This document shows positions 26,801 to 36,353 of a stretch of DNA of 64,000 bases, in pieces. Location of the stretch: assembly GCA_964494325.1 (NCBI GenBank), contig CAZBTJ010000005.1, forward strand, positions 12,844 to 76,843, given 5' to 3'. The notes under the pieces were generated by a model that was not told the DNA's origin, did no database searches, and saw nothing but the letters and a program-made list of their open reading frames with translations. Position 1 is the first letter of the stretch. Every line of letters begins with the position of its first letter. The translations under genes were made by a program, and so were the position numbers. The stretch is from JAIPFM01 sp964494325. Lineage in GTDB: Bacteria; Planctomycetota; Phycisphaerae; Sedimentisphaerales; Anaerobacaceae.

Positions 26801-28095
26801 ATCGAATTCAGGCGGCACAAGCCTTGTTGGAGCGGGCCACCAAGCAACATTCTGATGATCACAGGCTTAAGATCCAAAAAGTCAGGTTCATGCTGATGGA
26901 TGGTGATGCAGCGTCACAAATCCAGGCTGAAGTTTATCTGGAGAAGCTGACTATTGATCATCCAAAGGAGGCTGCTGTATGGCAAATGTTGTGCGAATTG
27001 CTGATGGCACGTGAAGATTGGGCCAAAGCCCAAAGTGTTGCCATTCGAGGCTTGACACAACTTGAAAACAATCTGAGGTTGTTAAACCTAAAAGCCAAGG
27101 CTGAAATGAGAATTAGTCCCATGTTTGCCGTTCAGACGCTTGAGGCTATGCTCGAACAGTTGCCAGGCAATGTGAGTGTTATTCTGGATCTGGCTGGTGC
27201 CCAAATTAAAGCCCGTAGGCCCCAAAGAGCCATTGAAGTGCTCAATGTTCACCGGGACATGTTTTCGAAAAAGACAGAGGTTGCCACCTATCAGTTCACT
27301 ATGTTAAATGCGCTGTTGGCTTCAGAATCCGAGGCCGAGGCCAGTATCTTGTTGGCCAAAATAAAAGAAAAGTATCCTGATGATCCACGTATAGTCATGG
27401 TCCAGATTTCTCATTGGATCGGACAGGATAAGATGGATGCCGTGGAGCAAGCTGTGATGCATGGGCTCGAAATCAATCCGGAAGAAACCGAGTCCGTTGA
27501 ATATGCTGCCAGGATGTTAAGACGTGTTGGCCAAGCCAAGGCCATGGCATTGGCTTCTCATCTATTGTCAGCTGCGTTGAAAAAACAGCCTGAATCAGAG
27601 ACATTGTTGATGGATCTGGCTCAGTTGTGGCAGGCTCAAGGGGCTCCGGAAAAGGCCAGAGAACTTTATGAGAAAGTACTTCAAATTAATGGTGACAATG
27701 TGATTGCCCTGAATAATCTGGCCTGGATCTATGGAAAAGATCTCAATCAACTAGAAAAAGCACTGAAGTTGGCTCAAAAGGGAGTGGCCCTGGCCCCTCA
27801 ATACACCGACGTGTTGGATACGTATGGTACGCTCTGTTATGAGGCGGAGAAGTACAAAAATGCGATCAAGAGCTTGAAAGAATGTCTGAATCGACCGTCT
27901 TACAAAAGTTCAAGTGCACTGGCTGCCACGATGTATACATTGGCTAAAAGCTATCTGGCTATAGGTGATCGGTCCAATGCTAGTCTGGTGTTTAGGCAGT
28001 GCTTGGATCGAAATCGTCAAGAAGACAATGGTGCATTGAATCCTGAGCAGTACAATGATGCTGATAGGCAACTGGTCAGCCTGATGGGCAATTAA
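23866..28095 (+). CDS. Large TPR protein, PrsT-like, of the exosortase/polysaccharide locus
   Basis: 1409 residues with one N-terminal membrane anchor ('ATVLLLGFGIIAGTVVGL', about residues 7-24) and then tetratricopeptide repeats along nearly the whole length, for example 'YYDQGMQSFEQGQWKDATENLGKYIRID' near 37-64 and 'ALNNLAWIYGKDLNQLEKALKLAQKGVALAP' near 1285-1315. Large TPR proteins (PrsT) are regular members of exosortase-linked exopolysaccharide loci and are thought to act as periplasmic scaffolds. Its predicted anchored, periplasmic placement fits a scaffold between the Wzc protein and an outer-membrane pore. It is the last gene of the cluster; a terminator lies about 330 bases downstream. 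Confidence 0.85.
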   Translation: MRYFNWKLATVLLLGFGIIAGTVVGLHSIRKSGRYEEYYDQGMQSFEQGQWKDATENLGKYIRIDRQNSDVLHKYAQAQLKIRPSKRGNIQQASEAFREILRIDSGDKKAVKQLVEIYLQTGAIGEARLVAQRFLQDREGQDSDVKRLLAEAMIQQREFSEAYSTLKSVIENEPNQIKVYERLVGVTLGHPDDFEETAMFWLDLAIQNNPESASAYLARARFHLRNQKEAAATRDLEAALTQTLSDPEEHLNAAVLYRAVGQMELAKEQLDAIQACQPDHLAMWVFRAGAAFLSQDKEEMRRVANQGLTHLSENKWEFYPLAAELFVRAETYDKAGDCLRILSEQGTYPAEVAFLEGLIAIQKKHAQAAVQKWQRALALGYGSFSTYRQRYLGFKPASLKLLLASAQAQLGDTMSSRQLLESVASDNEEDMSVQLSLARHMAQMGDWTQAKTYVQRVLERNPRHAKAALLDLEVDVKLLNRQGISVDPSQWESIEQRRIQLSEFVEDAVSLSLLKFQISLNRQDLDTATSILEEMNPSDPVDQRKVTVAWVNLLFAQNRTDEIITRLRTAVEQHDQSAQMVRLLADFLSEAGDNNAVEKVLSDGMLKINDPTQSLNLGIMLSDFLTEWDQEGKKKSLLERLDQKFPNTISVQRKLLQCASLIEQPQKAQTIIDKIRSLEGDEGWQWRYEQAKLWFMQKNFENKYSEAVSLLQKNLRNNGNDQFSRRMLAAVYSKAGQSSQALATYRNALNREPYNLSIIIPAVRTLQAAKEFDEADAILNRVAKKDLTDPTLDRLQVNSYLQRGQVASAAKLMQSCLTDDPNNIGIAMDLAKLKVSQKEYDVAKGMLEKIKESTQEQSVTFGAERLTIQMLLYQGLPDEALQRCNDLVTQCNNAESLELRYTVKLLLGQDKGAVSDLDKALEFKPDDADLWVKKSSLHWSLQQKEKAMAAIDKAVVLSPSDPNVVVQAINIFVATQESDRIQAAQALLERATKQHSDDHRLKIQKVRFMLMDGDAASQIQAEVYLEKLTIDHPKEAAVWQMLCELLMAREDWAKAQSVAIRGLTQLENNLRLLNLKAKAEMRISPMFAVQTLEAMLEQLPGNVSVILDLAGAQIKARRPQRAIEVLNVHRDMFSKKTEVATYQFTMLNALLASESEAEASILLAKIKEKYPDDPRIVMVQISHWIGQDKMDAVEQAVMHGLEINPEETESVEYAARMLRRVGQAKAMALASHLLSAALKKQPESETLLMDLAQLWQAQGAPEKARELYEKVLQINGDNVIALNNLAWIYGKDLNQLEKALKLAQKGVALAPQYTDVLDTYGTLCYEAEKYKNAIKSLKECLNRPSYKSSSALAATMYTLAKSYLAIGDRSNASLVFRQCLDRNRQEDNGALNPEQYNDADRQLVSLMGN

Positions 28096-28889
28096 GAATC
28101 GTTAATGCCTATTCTTGTGTAGGTTAATGCTTGCTCAAATCGAGGATTAACCGAATTGAATTATCTCGCGTGAAGTGGCATTCTAGTAGCCATATCGTTT
28201 TGACTCTGAAAAATGGTTTCGGATTCGAAACAGAGTTACGCGTGTGGCCTGAAAGGTGTATTTGGGAAACCAACAGAAACTCTTGGTGGGGTGGCCATAG
28301 GCAAGGATGTCTGTAATGTGACTAGACTCGCCGAGGATGAGTTCAAGGCAAGAAAAAGGGTGAACAAAGGAATGCTATAAATTTCATAATTCCCAACTTT
28401 TTGTTGCCTTGGAAATAATTAGCGTCTTAACTGACAATGTCGGTGAGACGCTTTTTTTATGCGCACACACAGATGCTAGACTCGTACGTTGAATAGCCCG
28501 TGATGTATGTCTATGGGCTGGCCATGATGCCTCGCTCTGCGCCATGATCCTCGACGGCCTCATCAAGCGGGAGCATGTTGAGCTCTTCCAAAGGCTTTGT
28601 GCTCGTGGTCGAGGGAATTGCCTGGTCCGTGCCAGATCGTTAGGAAATGGTGTGTAGAAAAAAGAGGATGCTGGTCGATACAATCCATAGAGTGAGGAAC
28701 GCTCTGGCAAGAGTATCAACGCAAATTCGCGGTTCATCTCAAACCACCTCGTTCAATTCAGACTCAAACTGTTTTACGCTCGATTCAGAAGACGGCATCC
28801 TGGTCAGTTCAAAATATTCTATACCAAGAAGGTCGCCGGAAATAAATAGCCAATAAGTATCGCAATCTATGTGCAAGGAGTGCAAGGGC
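28096..28889. other. Long intergenic region between the polysaccharide cluster and the macroglobulin gene
   Basis: About 790 bases. It contains one good terminator (28421-28458). Small open frames at 28131-28316 (plus) and 28384-28737 (minus) have no recognisable motif, no good ribosome-binding site, and the latter spans the terminator, so they are not called. A decayed gene cannot be excluded. Confidence 0.5.
28421..28458 (+). terminator. Rho-independent terminator of the polysaccharide cluster
   Basis: AGCGTCT (28421-28427) pairs with AGACGCT (28446-28452), an inner CTGAC/GTCGG stem closes an AAT loop, and a run of T follows (28452-28458). Confidence 0.85.
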
Positions 28890-31800
28890 ATGAAGTTTTT
28901 TTCAGCCAAATTTGGGATGATTTTGCTGGTCAATGTGGTGGGTTTGTGTGTCATCTATGTGGGGCTAGCCAATCGATCTGTCTCTGTGATGCACGTGAAC
29001 ACCGTGCGTATGATGCCGGATAGGGCTGACGCGGATCGTTTGCAGGTGGTCTTTGACCGTGAGATCGTGCGGGAAAACCTTGTGGGGCAACCTGAGCTAC
29101 GTCAGTTATGTTCTCTTAAGCCGGCTTGGCCTGGCACGTGGACTTGGTCTGCATCGGATACACTGGAATACCTTCTGGATAAGCCATTACCGTCTGGGCG
29201 AGTTTTCATGTTGAGCGCGACAGAGGAATTAGAACAAAGCACAGGCCGTGTTCTTAAAGGCAAGGAACGTTTTGAGATCAAAACTGTGCCTTTGACGTTT
29301 AGGGCCTGTGAGTTGATGGCTGCGGATGCTCGGGATGTAACGGTTCGAATCGTGTTTAATCAGTCAGTGGAGCCTGATCTCCTTCTGAAGCATCTGACGT
29401 TAAAGGATAAACGGTACAACAGGACATTGAGGCGAGTTGTGTGTGTGACAAGGCAGCCCGAAAAAGAGCTGGTGGTTAGGTTTGCCTATCCTGCGTCCGG
29501 GGTATTTCAAATGTCTATTCAGAAGGGATTGATCGGATATCTGGCTGATGTGGGGTTGGCAGAGGGCGTTGTTTTTGACCAGGAAGTCAAGTTGGTCTTC
29601 TCTGTGTATGGTGCGGATGTCGAACGGCTTGTACCGGGTGAGCCAGTACAGATCGACGTACGTTTCTCGGACCCCCTGGATGAAACACAGACCATCAAGG
29701 GCGTCAAGGTCGATCCGCCAGTGGCGAATCTGACAGTGTCGCAGAGATGGTCCTATCTGACGTTGACAGGTGAGTTTGAGGCAGGGCGTGGTTATCGCAT
29801 TTCAATTCCGGAAACGGTGGTTTCCAATGAGGGACGAACACTGGGCAAGACGCATACTGTCTCCGTTGACGTACCAGACTATCGTTCCCAATTGATGTTC
29901 AAGCATACCAAGGGAATTCTCTCACCCCAGGGTCAACTGGCACTCGAAATGAGGGCCGTGAATCTTGAAGCCCTGAAGATTGATGTGCATAGAATTTTGG
30001 AGAATAACCTGGTGCCGTATCTTCACGGTCCAGACATAAATACGGTGTCACGCGTGGTTGTAGACAGGACCGTGAGCCTGGACATGACGCACAACCAGCC
30101 GGAGGATGTTCTGCTAGAATTGAAGAGCCTGGTTCAGGGCACAGGCGTGTATCGAATTGATGTTTGCAATGCCAACAACCATTGGACACGGGACCAGGCG
30201 ATTGTGGCGGTCACTGATTTAGCCTTGACCTCTAAATTTGAGAAAGATGGGGTCTTTGTCTGGGTGACCTCTATTCGGACCGGAAAACCTGTGGGACAGG
30301 CAACCGTCAAGGCCCTGACATACAACAATCAACTATTGGCGGCAGGCAAGACCAATGACCAGGGGACTGCCAAACTGTTTTTCAACAGTCACCATCCAGA
30401 CGGGTCGGCGTGGGTTATTACTGCTCAAAAACAGGACGATTTAACCTATCTTCAACCCAAGGACTGGCAATGGATGACAGAAAAGATGGCGGTCTTGAGT
30501 CGTGCCTATGCCAAGAACTACGAGGCCATGCTGTATACCGAACGAGGTGTATACCGGCCCGGAGATACAGTGCATCTTACGGGCATTATCAGAGAGGCTC
30601 ACGGGAGTATTGCACCGACCTTTCCCTTGGTGGTGCGTGTGTTTCGACCGGACGGCGTGCCTGTCGAAGACATACCCATTACACGCAAGGAAGGGGACCA
30701 GGGTATCTTTCATGCTGATTATGAGACATCAAAGGACGGGTTTACAGGCCAGTATCGCTTTCAAGCCCACATTGCCGGAGATGACCAGACCCTGGGTCGT
30801 ACGCATGCCATTGTGGAGGCATTTCTGCCGGTGCGAATGGAGGTCAAGGCCAATCCTGTGGCTGAGTGGCAAGGGCCCAATGATCTACTCCAGTTGAACG
30901 TGTCTGCTCGCTACCTGTGGGACCAACCAGGTGCAAACCTGCCGATTTCGATGACAGGATGGGCAAGACGCCTGTCTTTCAAATCAGAACGCTATCACAG
31001 GTATCGGTTTGGCCAAACTCAACTGGGCACCAAGGCCCTCATGCCCATCAAGGGGCATTTGGATGAGGCAGGCAAGATCGAGATGGCCGTTCCAGTGCCA
31101 AGCTCTTTGCAGAAGGGCCTTTATAAGCTCCATCTAAGTGCTACGGTGACAGAGCCTGGCGGCCATTCAGTGTCTGACAGTGCCTCCACAGTTCTGGATC
31201 AAATGAATCTCCATGTTGGACTGTCTTTCCCGGGGGGGGATTTGATTCAGGCCAGAGAGCCGTTCGACGTGGATTGGGTTCGACTCACTGGAAAGGATGA
31301 ACTGGCCCAATCCGGGGCCATGGCCGTGCACCTGGAACGTGTAGAATATGAAACCCTGTTCAAAAGGGTGAACAACAAGCCTGTCTGGGAGACCGTTGAA
31401 AAAGCAAGGCATGATGTCAATGAGTTCCAGATTCAAGGCGAGGCCGCTGTGAATCAGTTTGTGCTCATCTGTCCTGAGGCAGGGCGATATCGACTCTCAG
31501 TCAAAGATGTTTCCACCCAGTCTCAAACAAGCGTAGAATTTGATGCGTGTAATCCCTTGACTACGGACTGGACCGTCCCTGCGGATCGCCCTGAACAATT
31601 GACCATCACTGTGGATAAAAAAACATATCGCCCAGGGGCCACTGCCCAAGTGCGTATCCAGACCCCTATTGAGGGGACACTCTTGTTGACGATGGAAACA
31701 GATCAGGTGGTTGACCGAAAGGTGATTGAGACCACGGGAAAATCCATGGATCTTGAAATACCTCTGCCTGAAACTCTGAGAGGGTCATTCTTTCTGGTGG

Positions 31801-34241
31801 CCACCGTGGTGCGGCCAGTCGATCCTGCGTCTGAGGATTGGACGCCGCACAGAGCCATGGGCGCCTTGCAGGTGATTGTTGATCATTCAAATCGTGCGCT
31901 ACCCATAAATATTGCCATGTCCTCAAAGGCAAAGCCCGGCGAACTTGTAACCTGTACCGTGGAGATGGCGGAACCCAATGACCCCAACAATCCACCCTAT
32001 GTGCATTTGTGGGCCGTGGATGAAGGTATTCTGCTTTCGGCCAATTATCAGATGCCAGATCCTTTTCAATTTTTCCTGGGCCCGCGTTTATTGGGTGTGC
32101 AAACGGCTGACACCTTTTTCCAGTTACTGCCTGACTTCCAGAGGCCCGAATCCATGGCTCGTATTGGTGCCGGTGAATTCCTGGAAGAGAGGCTGCAACG
32201 TCGCAGTCCAGTCCCCATGAGATCTCGTGAAGCTGCGGTGCTGTGGCAGAAGGCCGTACCGCTCGATGCTGCTGGTCGGGCGGTGTTTAATCTGACCATG
32301 CCGGATCTTATTGGGCAAATGCGGGTCATGGCCGTGGTGGTTGATCAAGATCAGTATGCGCAAAAGAGGCAGGATCTCACCTTGACTCAACCCCTTATTT
32401 GTGAGGCATCCTGGCCGCGTTTTATGGCGCCCGGAGATACATGCCGGGTGCCAGTTAAGCTGTTCTGCTCGGCAGAGGATCCTGTGGATTTGAGCATGCA
32501 AATCCATTCTACTGGCCCCCTGGAGCTTGTCAGAGAGAGTGACCTGGAGCCCATCCCTGTGTGCTCTGAATCTCCCACTACTTTGTGGTTGAAAGCCAAG
32601 GCCACGGGACTTGGCCCTGTGGATGTCACGCTTCAACTGGAGAGCTTGGATCCAAACCGACCCCTAACGGCTCGGACACAGGCCGCACTCGCGGTACGTT
32701 CGGCCACATCACTCCACAGTGAAACCCTGTTGAAACAGATTCCAGTGGGCACAGATCCCTACGCCTATGTGGTTTCAAAGGGATTTGTCAAAGAGAGCGC
32801 TCGTACCACGGTTTCAGTTGGCGCGTTGCCCGGTGTTCAGCTTGAACCTGCGTTGGAGGCATTGATTCATTATCCCTATGGCTGTGTAGAACAGACAAGC
32901 AGTCAATTGAGATCCCTTCTCTATGCCGGCCAGATACTTGGTAAGGATCGGGCTGAGGTGGCTGATGCGATGACCCAGGCAGGCATCGCGCGCCTGTGGG
33001 GTATGCAGACACGTTCTGGTGGACTGAGTTATTGGCCTGGAAGTACAGAAGCCAGCGTCTGGGGCACGGCCTATGCTGCTTTTTGTTTGCTCGAGGCCTC
33101 TGAAGCAGGGTGCTCTGTGGACACGGGATTGACCAAGCCTCTGACCAGCTATCTGGATAGACAATTGCGAGCCAGGGGTGATGGAGAGGTGGATAACAAC
33201 ACCAAGGCCCTTTTCTGTCGAGTGCTTGCCAAGTATGGGAGAATGCCCATTGGCTGGATGACGCGATTGGCAGAACAGCCCGATACCCTGGATATGGCAG
33301 GGCAGGCCCATCTGGCGGCCGCCTTTTTTGCCGCTGGACGGAGAGACCAGGCCCTGTTGCTGTTACCAGAGCGATTGTCAGACAAATCTGCAATCACAAG
33401 TACTATGGGACGTTTGACCTCCCAAACCTGTCAGGAAGGTGTCTTGCTGGGTGTTTTGCTCTTGATACATCCTGATCATCCGCTCATACCTCGGTTGGTC
33501 ACGCGTCTTGAAAAGGCTCAGTCAGATGGTTCTTGGCAGAGTACCTTAAACGATGCGAGCTGCATTTCTGCTTTGTGTCAATATCAGATGGCACAAGAAG
33601 GGCAGGTTCAGGATTTTTACGGTATGATTCGGGCGGCGGGTTGTGAGCCTTTGTCGTTCGATCACAATGAATGCGAGTCGGCCGTGTTTACAGGGCTTGA
33701 CGGCCCTGTCACCGTGACCTCTCAGGGGGTTGGGACGCTGTTCCTGACGATAACGACTGAGGGGCAGACCTCTGGCCAGGTGACTCCCTATGCCCATGGG
33801 TTAGATATAGTACGACGTTGGACAGATTTGGATGGCCATGACGTGGATGTGACACAGCTGGCTGTGGGAGATCTCGTTTTGTCAGAAATCACCATTCAGA
33901 CGACAGGGGCCGACGTGCACAACATTGCCATTGTGGATGCCTTGTGTGCGGGGCTTGAGGTAGAGAATCCCAGCCTGGCTACGTCCTGGCAAGGGATCGA
34001 CCAAGACGGGCAAAAACCGGATCGAACGGAGTTTTTAGATGACCGTGTTCTTTTGTTCTGCAGTGCTGACTCAACACCAAGGACTTTTAGATACAGCTTG
34101 CGAGTCGTCACCATCGGAGAATTTGATCTGCCCCCAGTTCAAGCGTCTTGTATGTATGATCCTGAAGTCGCCTGTTTGGGGGAAAGAGGCCGGGTTACGG
34201 TGACAGCAGAGCACGCGACCCATGCGTCCAAGGAGGACTGA
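28890..34241 (+). CDS. Alpha-2-macroglobulin family protein (YfhM-like)
   Basis: 1783 residues with an N-terminal signal or anchor segment ('FGMILLVNVVGLCVIYVGLA') and the length of bacterial alpha-2-macroglobulins. Tandem macroglobulin domains include 'YTERGVYRPGDTVHLTGIIR' near residue 550. The thioester motif is present as 'YGCVEQ' (Cys1332), followed by the alpha-helical thioester domain with 'MQTRSGGLSYWPG'. Such proteins trap proteases in the periplasm and covalently bind them through the thioester, protecting the cell, and typically pair with PBP1C, encoded here 3 bases downstream. Start 28890 has AAGGAG upstream; the in-frame ATG at 28869 has none and would overlap that site. Confidence 0.93.
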   Translation: MKFFSAKFGMILLVNVVGLCVIYVGLANRSVSVMHVNTVRMMPDRADADRLQVVFDREIVRENLVGQPELRQLCSLKPAWPGTWTWSASDTLEYLLDKPLPSGRVFMLSATEELEQSTGRVLKGKERFEIKTVPLTFRACELMAADARDVTVRIVFNQSVEPDLLLKHLTLKDKRYNRTLRRVVCVTRQPEKELVVRFAYPASGVFQMSIQKGLIGYLADVGLAEGVVFDQEVKLVFSVYGADVERLVPGEPVQIDVRFSDPLDETQTIKGVKVDPPVANLTVSQRWSYLTLTGEFEAGRGYRISIPETVVSNEGRTLGKTHTVSVDVPDYRSQLMFKHTKGILSPQGQLALEMRAVNLEALKIDVHRILENNLVPYLHGPDINTVSRVVVDRTVSLDMTHNQPEDVLLELKSLVQGTGVYRIDVCNANNHWTRDQAIVAVTDLALTSKFEKDGVFVWVTSIRTGKPVGQATVKALTYNNQLLAAGKTNDQGTAKLFFNSHHPDGSAWVITAQKQDDLTYLQPKDWQWMTEKMAVLSRAYAKNYEAMLYTERGVYRPGDTVHLTGIIREAHGSIAPTFPLVVRVFRPDGVPVEDIPITRKEGDQGIFHADYETSKDGFTGQYRFQAHIAGDDQTLGRTHAIVEAFLPVRMEVKANPVAEWQGPNDLLQLNVSARYLWDQPGANLPISMTGWARRLSFKSERYHRYRFGQTQLGTKALMPIKGHLDEAGKIEMAVPVPSSLQKGLYKLHLSATVTEPGGHSVSDSASTVLDQMNLHVGLSFPGGDLIQAREPFDVDWVRLTGKDELAQSGAMAVHLERVEYETLFKRVNNKPVWETVEKARHDVNEFQIQGEAAVNQFVLICPEAGRYRLSVKDVSTQSQTSVEFDACNPLTTDWTVPADRPEQLTITVDKKTYRPGATAQVRIQTPIEGTLLLTMETDQVVDRKVIETTGKSMDLEIPLPETLRGSFFLVATVVRPVDPASEDWTPHRAMGALQVIVDHSNRALPINIAMSSKAKPGELVTCTVEMAEPNDPNNPPYVHLWAVDEGILLSANYQMPDPFQFFLGPRLLGVQTADTFFQLLPDFQRPESMARIGAGEFLEERLQRRSPVPMRSREAAVLWQKAVPLDAAGRAVFNLTMPDLIGQMRVMAVVVDQDQYAQKRQDLTLTQPLICEASWPRFMAPGDTCRVPVKLFCSAEDPVDLSMQIHSTGPLELVRESDLEPIPVCSESPTTLWLKAKATGLGPVDVTLQLESLDPNRPLTARTQAALAVRSATSLHSETLLKQIPVGTDPYAYVVSKGFVKESARTTVSVGALPGVQLEPALEALIHYPYGCVEQTSSQLRSLLYAGQILGKDRAEVADAMTQAGIARLWGMQTRSGGLSYWPGSTEASVWGTAYAAFCLLEASEAGCSVDTGLTKPLTSYLDRQLRARGDGEVDNNTKALFCRVLAKYGRMPIGWMTRLAEQPDTLDMAGQAHLAAAFFAAGRRDQALLLLPERLSDKSAITSTMGRLTSQTCQEGVLLGVLLLIHPDHPLIPRLVTRLEKAQSDGSWQSTLNDASCISALCQYQMAQEGQVQDFYGMIRAAGCEPLSFDHNECESAVFTGLDGPVTVTSQGVGTLFLTITTEGQTSGQVTPYAHGLDIVRRWTDLDGHDVDVTQLAVGDLVLSEITIQTTGADVHNIAIVDALCAGLEVENPSLATSWQGIDQDGQKPDRTEFLDDRVLLFCSADSTPRTFRYSLRVVTIGEFDLPPVQASCMYDPEVACLGERGRVTVTAEHATHASKED

Positions 34242-34244
34242 TCT

Positions 34245-36353
34245 ATGGCCTGGTTGATTCGTCTTAAAAGAGGCTTTCGGTTCGGCAGTCTGTTTGTCCT
34301 GCTGTGCAGTGTTTCGTTTGTGAGTCTATGGATTCTGTGCCCATTCCCGCAAGCACGATTAACACAGTGGGCAGTGAGTCCCATGGTCCAGGATGTCACA
34401 GGTCAGCCCATGCTAGGACGTGTCAGCCAAGAAGACACCTGGAGACTACCGGTGCCTCTGGATCAGATGTCTCCCTGGTTGGTTCAGGCCACGATTGCCG
34501 TGGAGGACAAGCGTTTTTTTGACCATTTGGGCGTTGATACCCTGGCTGTGCTCAGAGCCGTAAAACAGAATGTTCTGTCACGCAAGGTTATTTCCGGAGC
34601 CAGTACCGTGGATATGCAGGTGTGTCGCATGATGGACGGGCGGGACCGGACTCTGAAATCAAAGCTAATTGAATCATTTAGGGCACTGCAACTCAACCAG
34701 CTAAAGAGCAAAAAAGAGATACTGACTCTTTACCTCAATGTGGCGCCCTATGGCGGGAATCTTCATGGGGTTGAAGCGGCGGCGCGTCGCTATTTTTCCA
34801 AGCCGGCCAAAGATCTGAACCTGCCAGAGGCCGCCTTAATTGCAGGTCTTCCCCAGTCTCCGGCAAGATATCGACCGGACAGGCACCTGACGCGGGCCCG
34901 CCTGCGTCAGCATGCGGTCCTGGATCGTATGTTCGAGGAAGGGTTTATTTCGAGTCAGCAGCGGGACAACGCCAAGCTTTTTCCCCTGGTCATCCATGGT
35001 GAAGTCCTTGGGAACAAGGCCTCACACGCCTCATGGTGGGCACTCAGAAGACGATCCCATGGGGGCCAGACCACGATTGATCCCACGATTCAGAGTATTG
35101 CCGAACAGTTGGCCAGCGAGCAACTTGCCGAACTGCCCGGTGACAGCGAGATTGCTGTGGTGGTCATTGATATCTTTCACGCCGAGATCAAGGCCATGAT
35201 TGGTTCCGGCAATCCTTTGGATCCTGTGGATGGACAGGTCAATGGGGCCCTTGCCAGGCGGAGCCCGGGGTCGGCACTCAAGCCATTCATCTTTGCTGCA
35301 GCCTTTGAGGCAGGGCGTCTCAACAGGCACTCCATTGTTTATGATCTGCCCATTGATCGAGGCGGCTGGTCACCGGAGAATTTTGATCGTCAGTTTCGTG
35401 GTCCTGTGACTGTCGCTCAAGCGCTGCGTTGGTCTCTCAATGTGCCTGCGATCTTGGTGGCTGAGGCCATGGGACCAGCCCGATGTTGTGGCGTCATCGA
35501 GTCCGTTGGCATTCCTCTTCCTGCGAATGCCGCTGTTCGGGGTGGCCTGGCTTTGGCTGTGGGGGGGATCGAGGTGACTTTGCTTGATCTGACCAATGGA
35601 TATGCTACGCTTGGGCGGCAAGGTCGGCAATGTTCACCCCGTCTTTTTGTGGATGAGCCGAGTCAGTCGTTTCCTGCTTTGACCCCCAAGGTGTGTGCTG
35701 CTATCAATGACTGTCTGTCCAGCAAGCGACGCCAGGCAGTGGGCATGAATCCTGGAGTGCCAGCCCACGGCCCCTGGTTCATGTGGAAGACAGGGACCAG
35801 CTCAGGGCGAAGAGACGCCTGGGCCGTTGGCCACAACGGTCATTATGCCATAGGTGTCTGGGCCGGAAGGTTCAAGGGGACTGGTCGTGTGGCTTATGTG
35901 GGCGCTCAAGCTGCGGAGCCTCTGCTTCTCAGCTTTTTTTCTCATCCGCATTTGAGAGTTAATTTGGACCCGTCTCAACCTGAATTGCTGACTGTGAGCC
36001 ATCCGTTGAATCTGCCCAAGGAAAAACAAGACGGCCTCAAAATCACCAAGCCCGGCCAAGGAGAAGAGTTCCTCTGTCGGGTGCAGGGAAAAGCGGCTGT
36101 TCATATCTCAGCGAACCGCTCACAGGATATACAATGGTTTTTGAATGGTCGTCTGCTTGGGACTGACGTAGACCGTTTGTCTCTTTCGGCAGGACAGTAC
36201 GATCTTCGTTGTCTAGATACCCCAAAACGCGATTCATCCCGCGTGCAGTTTGCCGTGTATCCCATGTCACAGCCAAAATTTTCTAGCGTTTTACAACCCT
36301 TAACTTCATCTCCTGCACCGCACAATACAACACGGGTACCACGAGCATGGTAA
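34245..36353 (+). CDS. pbpC: Penicillin-binding protein 1C
   Basis: 702-residue bifunctional peptidoglycan synthase. An N-terminal anchor (about residues 13-32) precedes the glycosyltransferase domain with catalytic Glu87 in 'AVEDKRFFDH' and 'GASTVDMQ'. The transpeptidase domain has Ser343 in 'SPGSALKPF', 'RWSLN' near 393-397 and Lys515 in 'WKTGTSSG'. The last 90 residues are the PBP1C-specific beta domain. A strong AAGGAGG lies 8 bases before the ATG and 3 bases separate it from the macroglobulin gene, so they form one operon repairing and defending the cell wall. The 3' end overlaps the convergent cusA-like gene by 71 bases. Confidence 0.95.
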   Translation: MAWLIRLKRGFRFGSLFVLLCSVSFVSLWILCPFPQARLTQWAVSPMVQDVTGQPMLGRVSQEDTWRLPVPLDQMSPWLVQATIAVEDKRFFDHLGVDTLAVLRAVKQNVLSRKVISGASTVDMQVCRMMDGRDRTLKSKLIESFRALQLNQLKSKKEILTLYLNVAPYGGNLHGVEAAARRYFSKPAKDLNLPEAALIAGLPQSPARYRPDRHLTRARLRQHAVLDRMFEEGFISSQQRDNAKLFPLVIHGEVLGNKASHASWWALRRRSHGGQTTIDPTIQSIAEQLASEQLAELPGDSEIAVVVIDIFHAEIKAMIGSGNPLDPVDGQVNGALARRSPGSALKPFIFAAAFEAGRLNRHSIVYDLPIDRGGWSPENFDRQFRGPVTVAQALRWSLNVPAILVAEAMGPARCCGVIESVGIPLPANAAVRGGLALAVGGIEVTLLDLTNGYATLGRQGRQCSPRLFVDEPSQSFPALTPKVCAAINDCLSSKRRQAVGMNPGVPAHGPWFMWKTGTSSGRRDAWAVGHNGHYAIGVWAGRFKGTGRVAYVGAQAAEPLLLSFFSHPHLRVNLDPSQPELLTVSHPLNLPKEKQDGLKITKPGQGEEFLCRVQGKAAVHISANRSQDIQWFLNGRLLGTDVDRLSLSAGQYDLRCLDTPKRDSSRVQFAVYPMSQPKFSSVLQPLTSSPAPHNTTRVPRAW

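Noticed and set aside
28384..28737. 117-codon minus-strand frame
   Set aside because: Runs across the rho-independent terminator, Ser/Arg-rich without motif, no ribosome-binding site.
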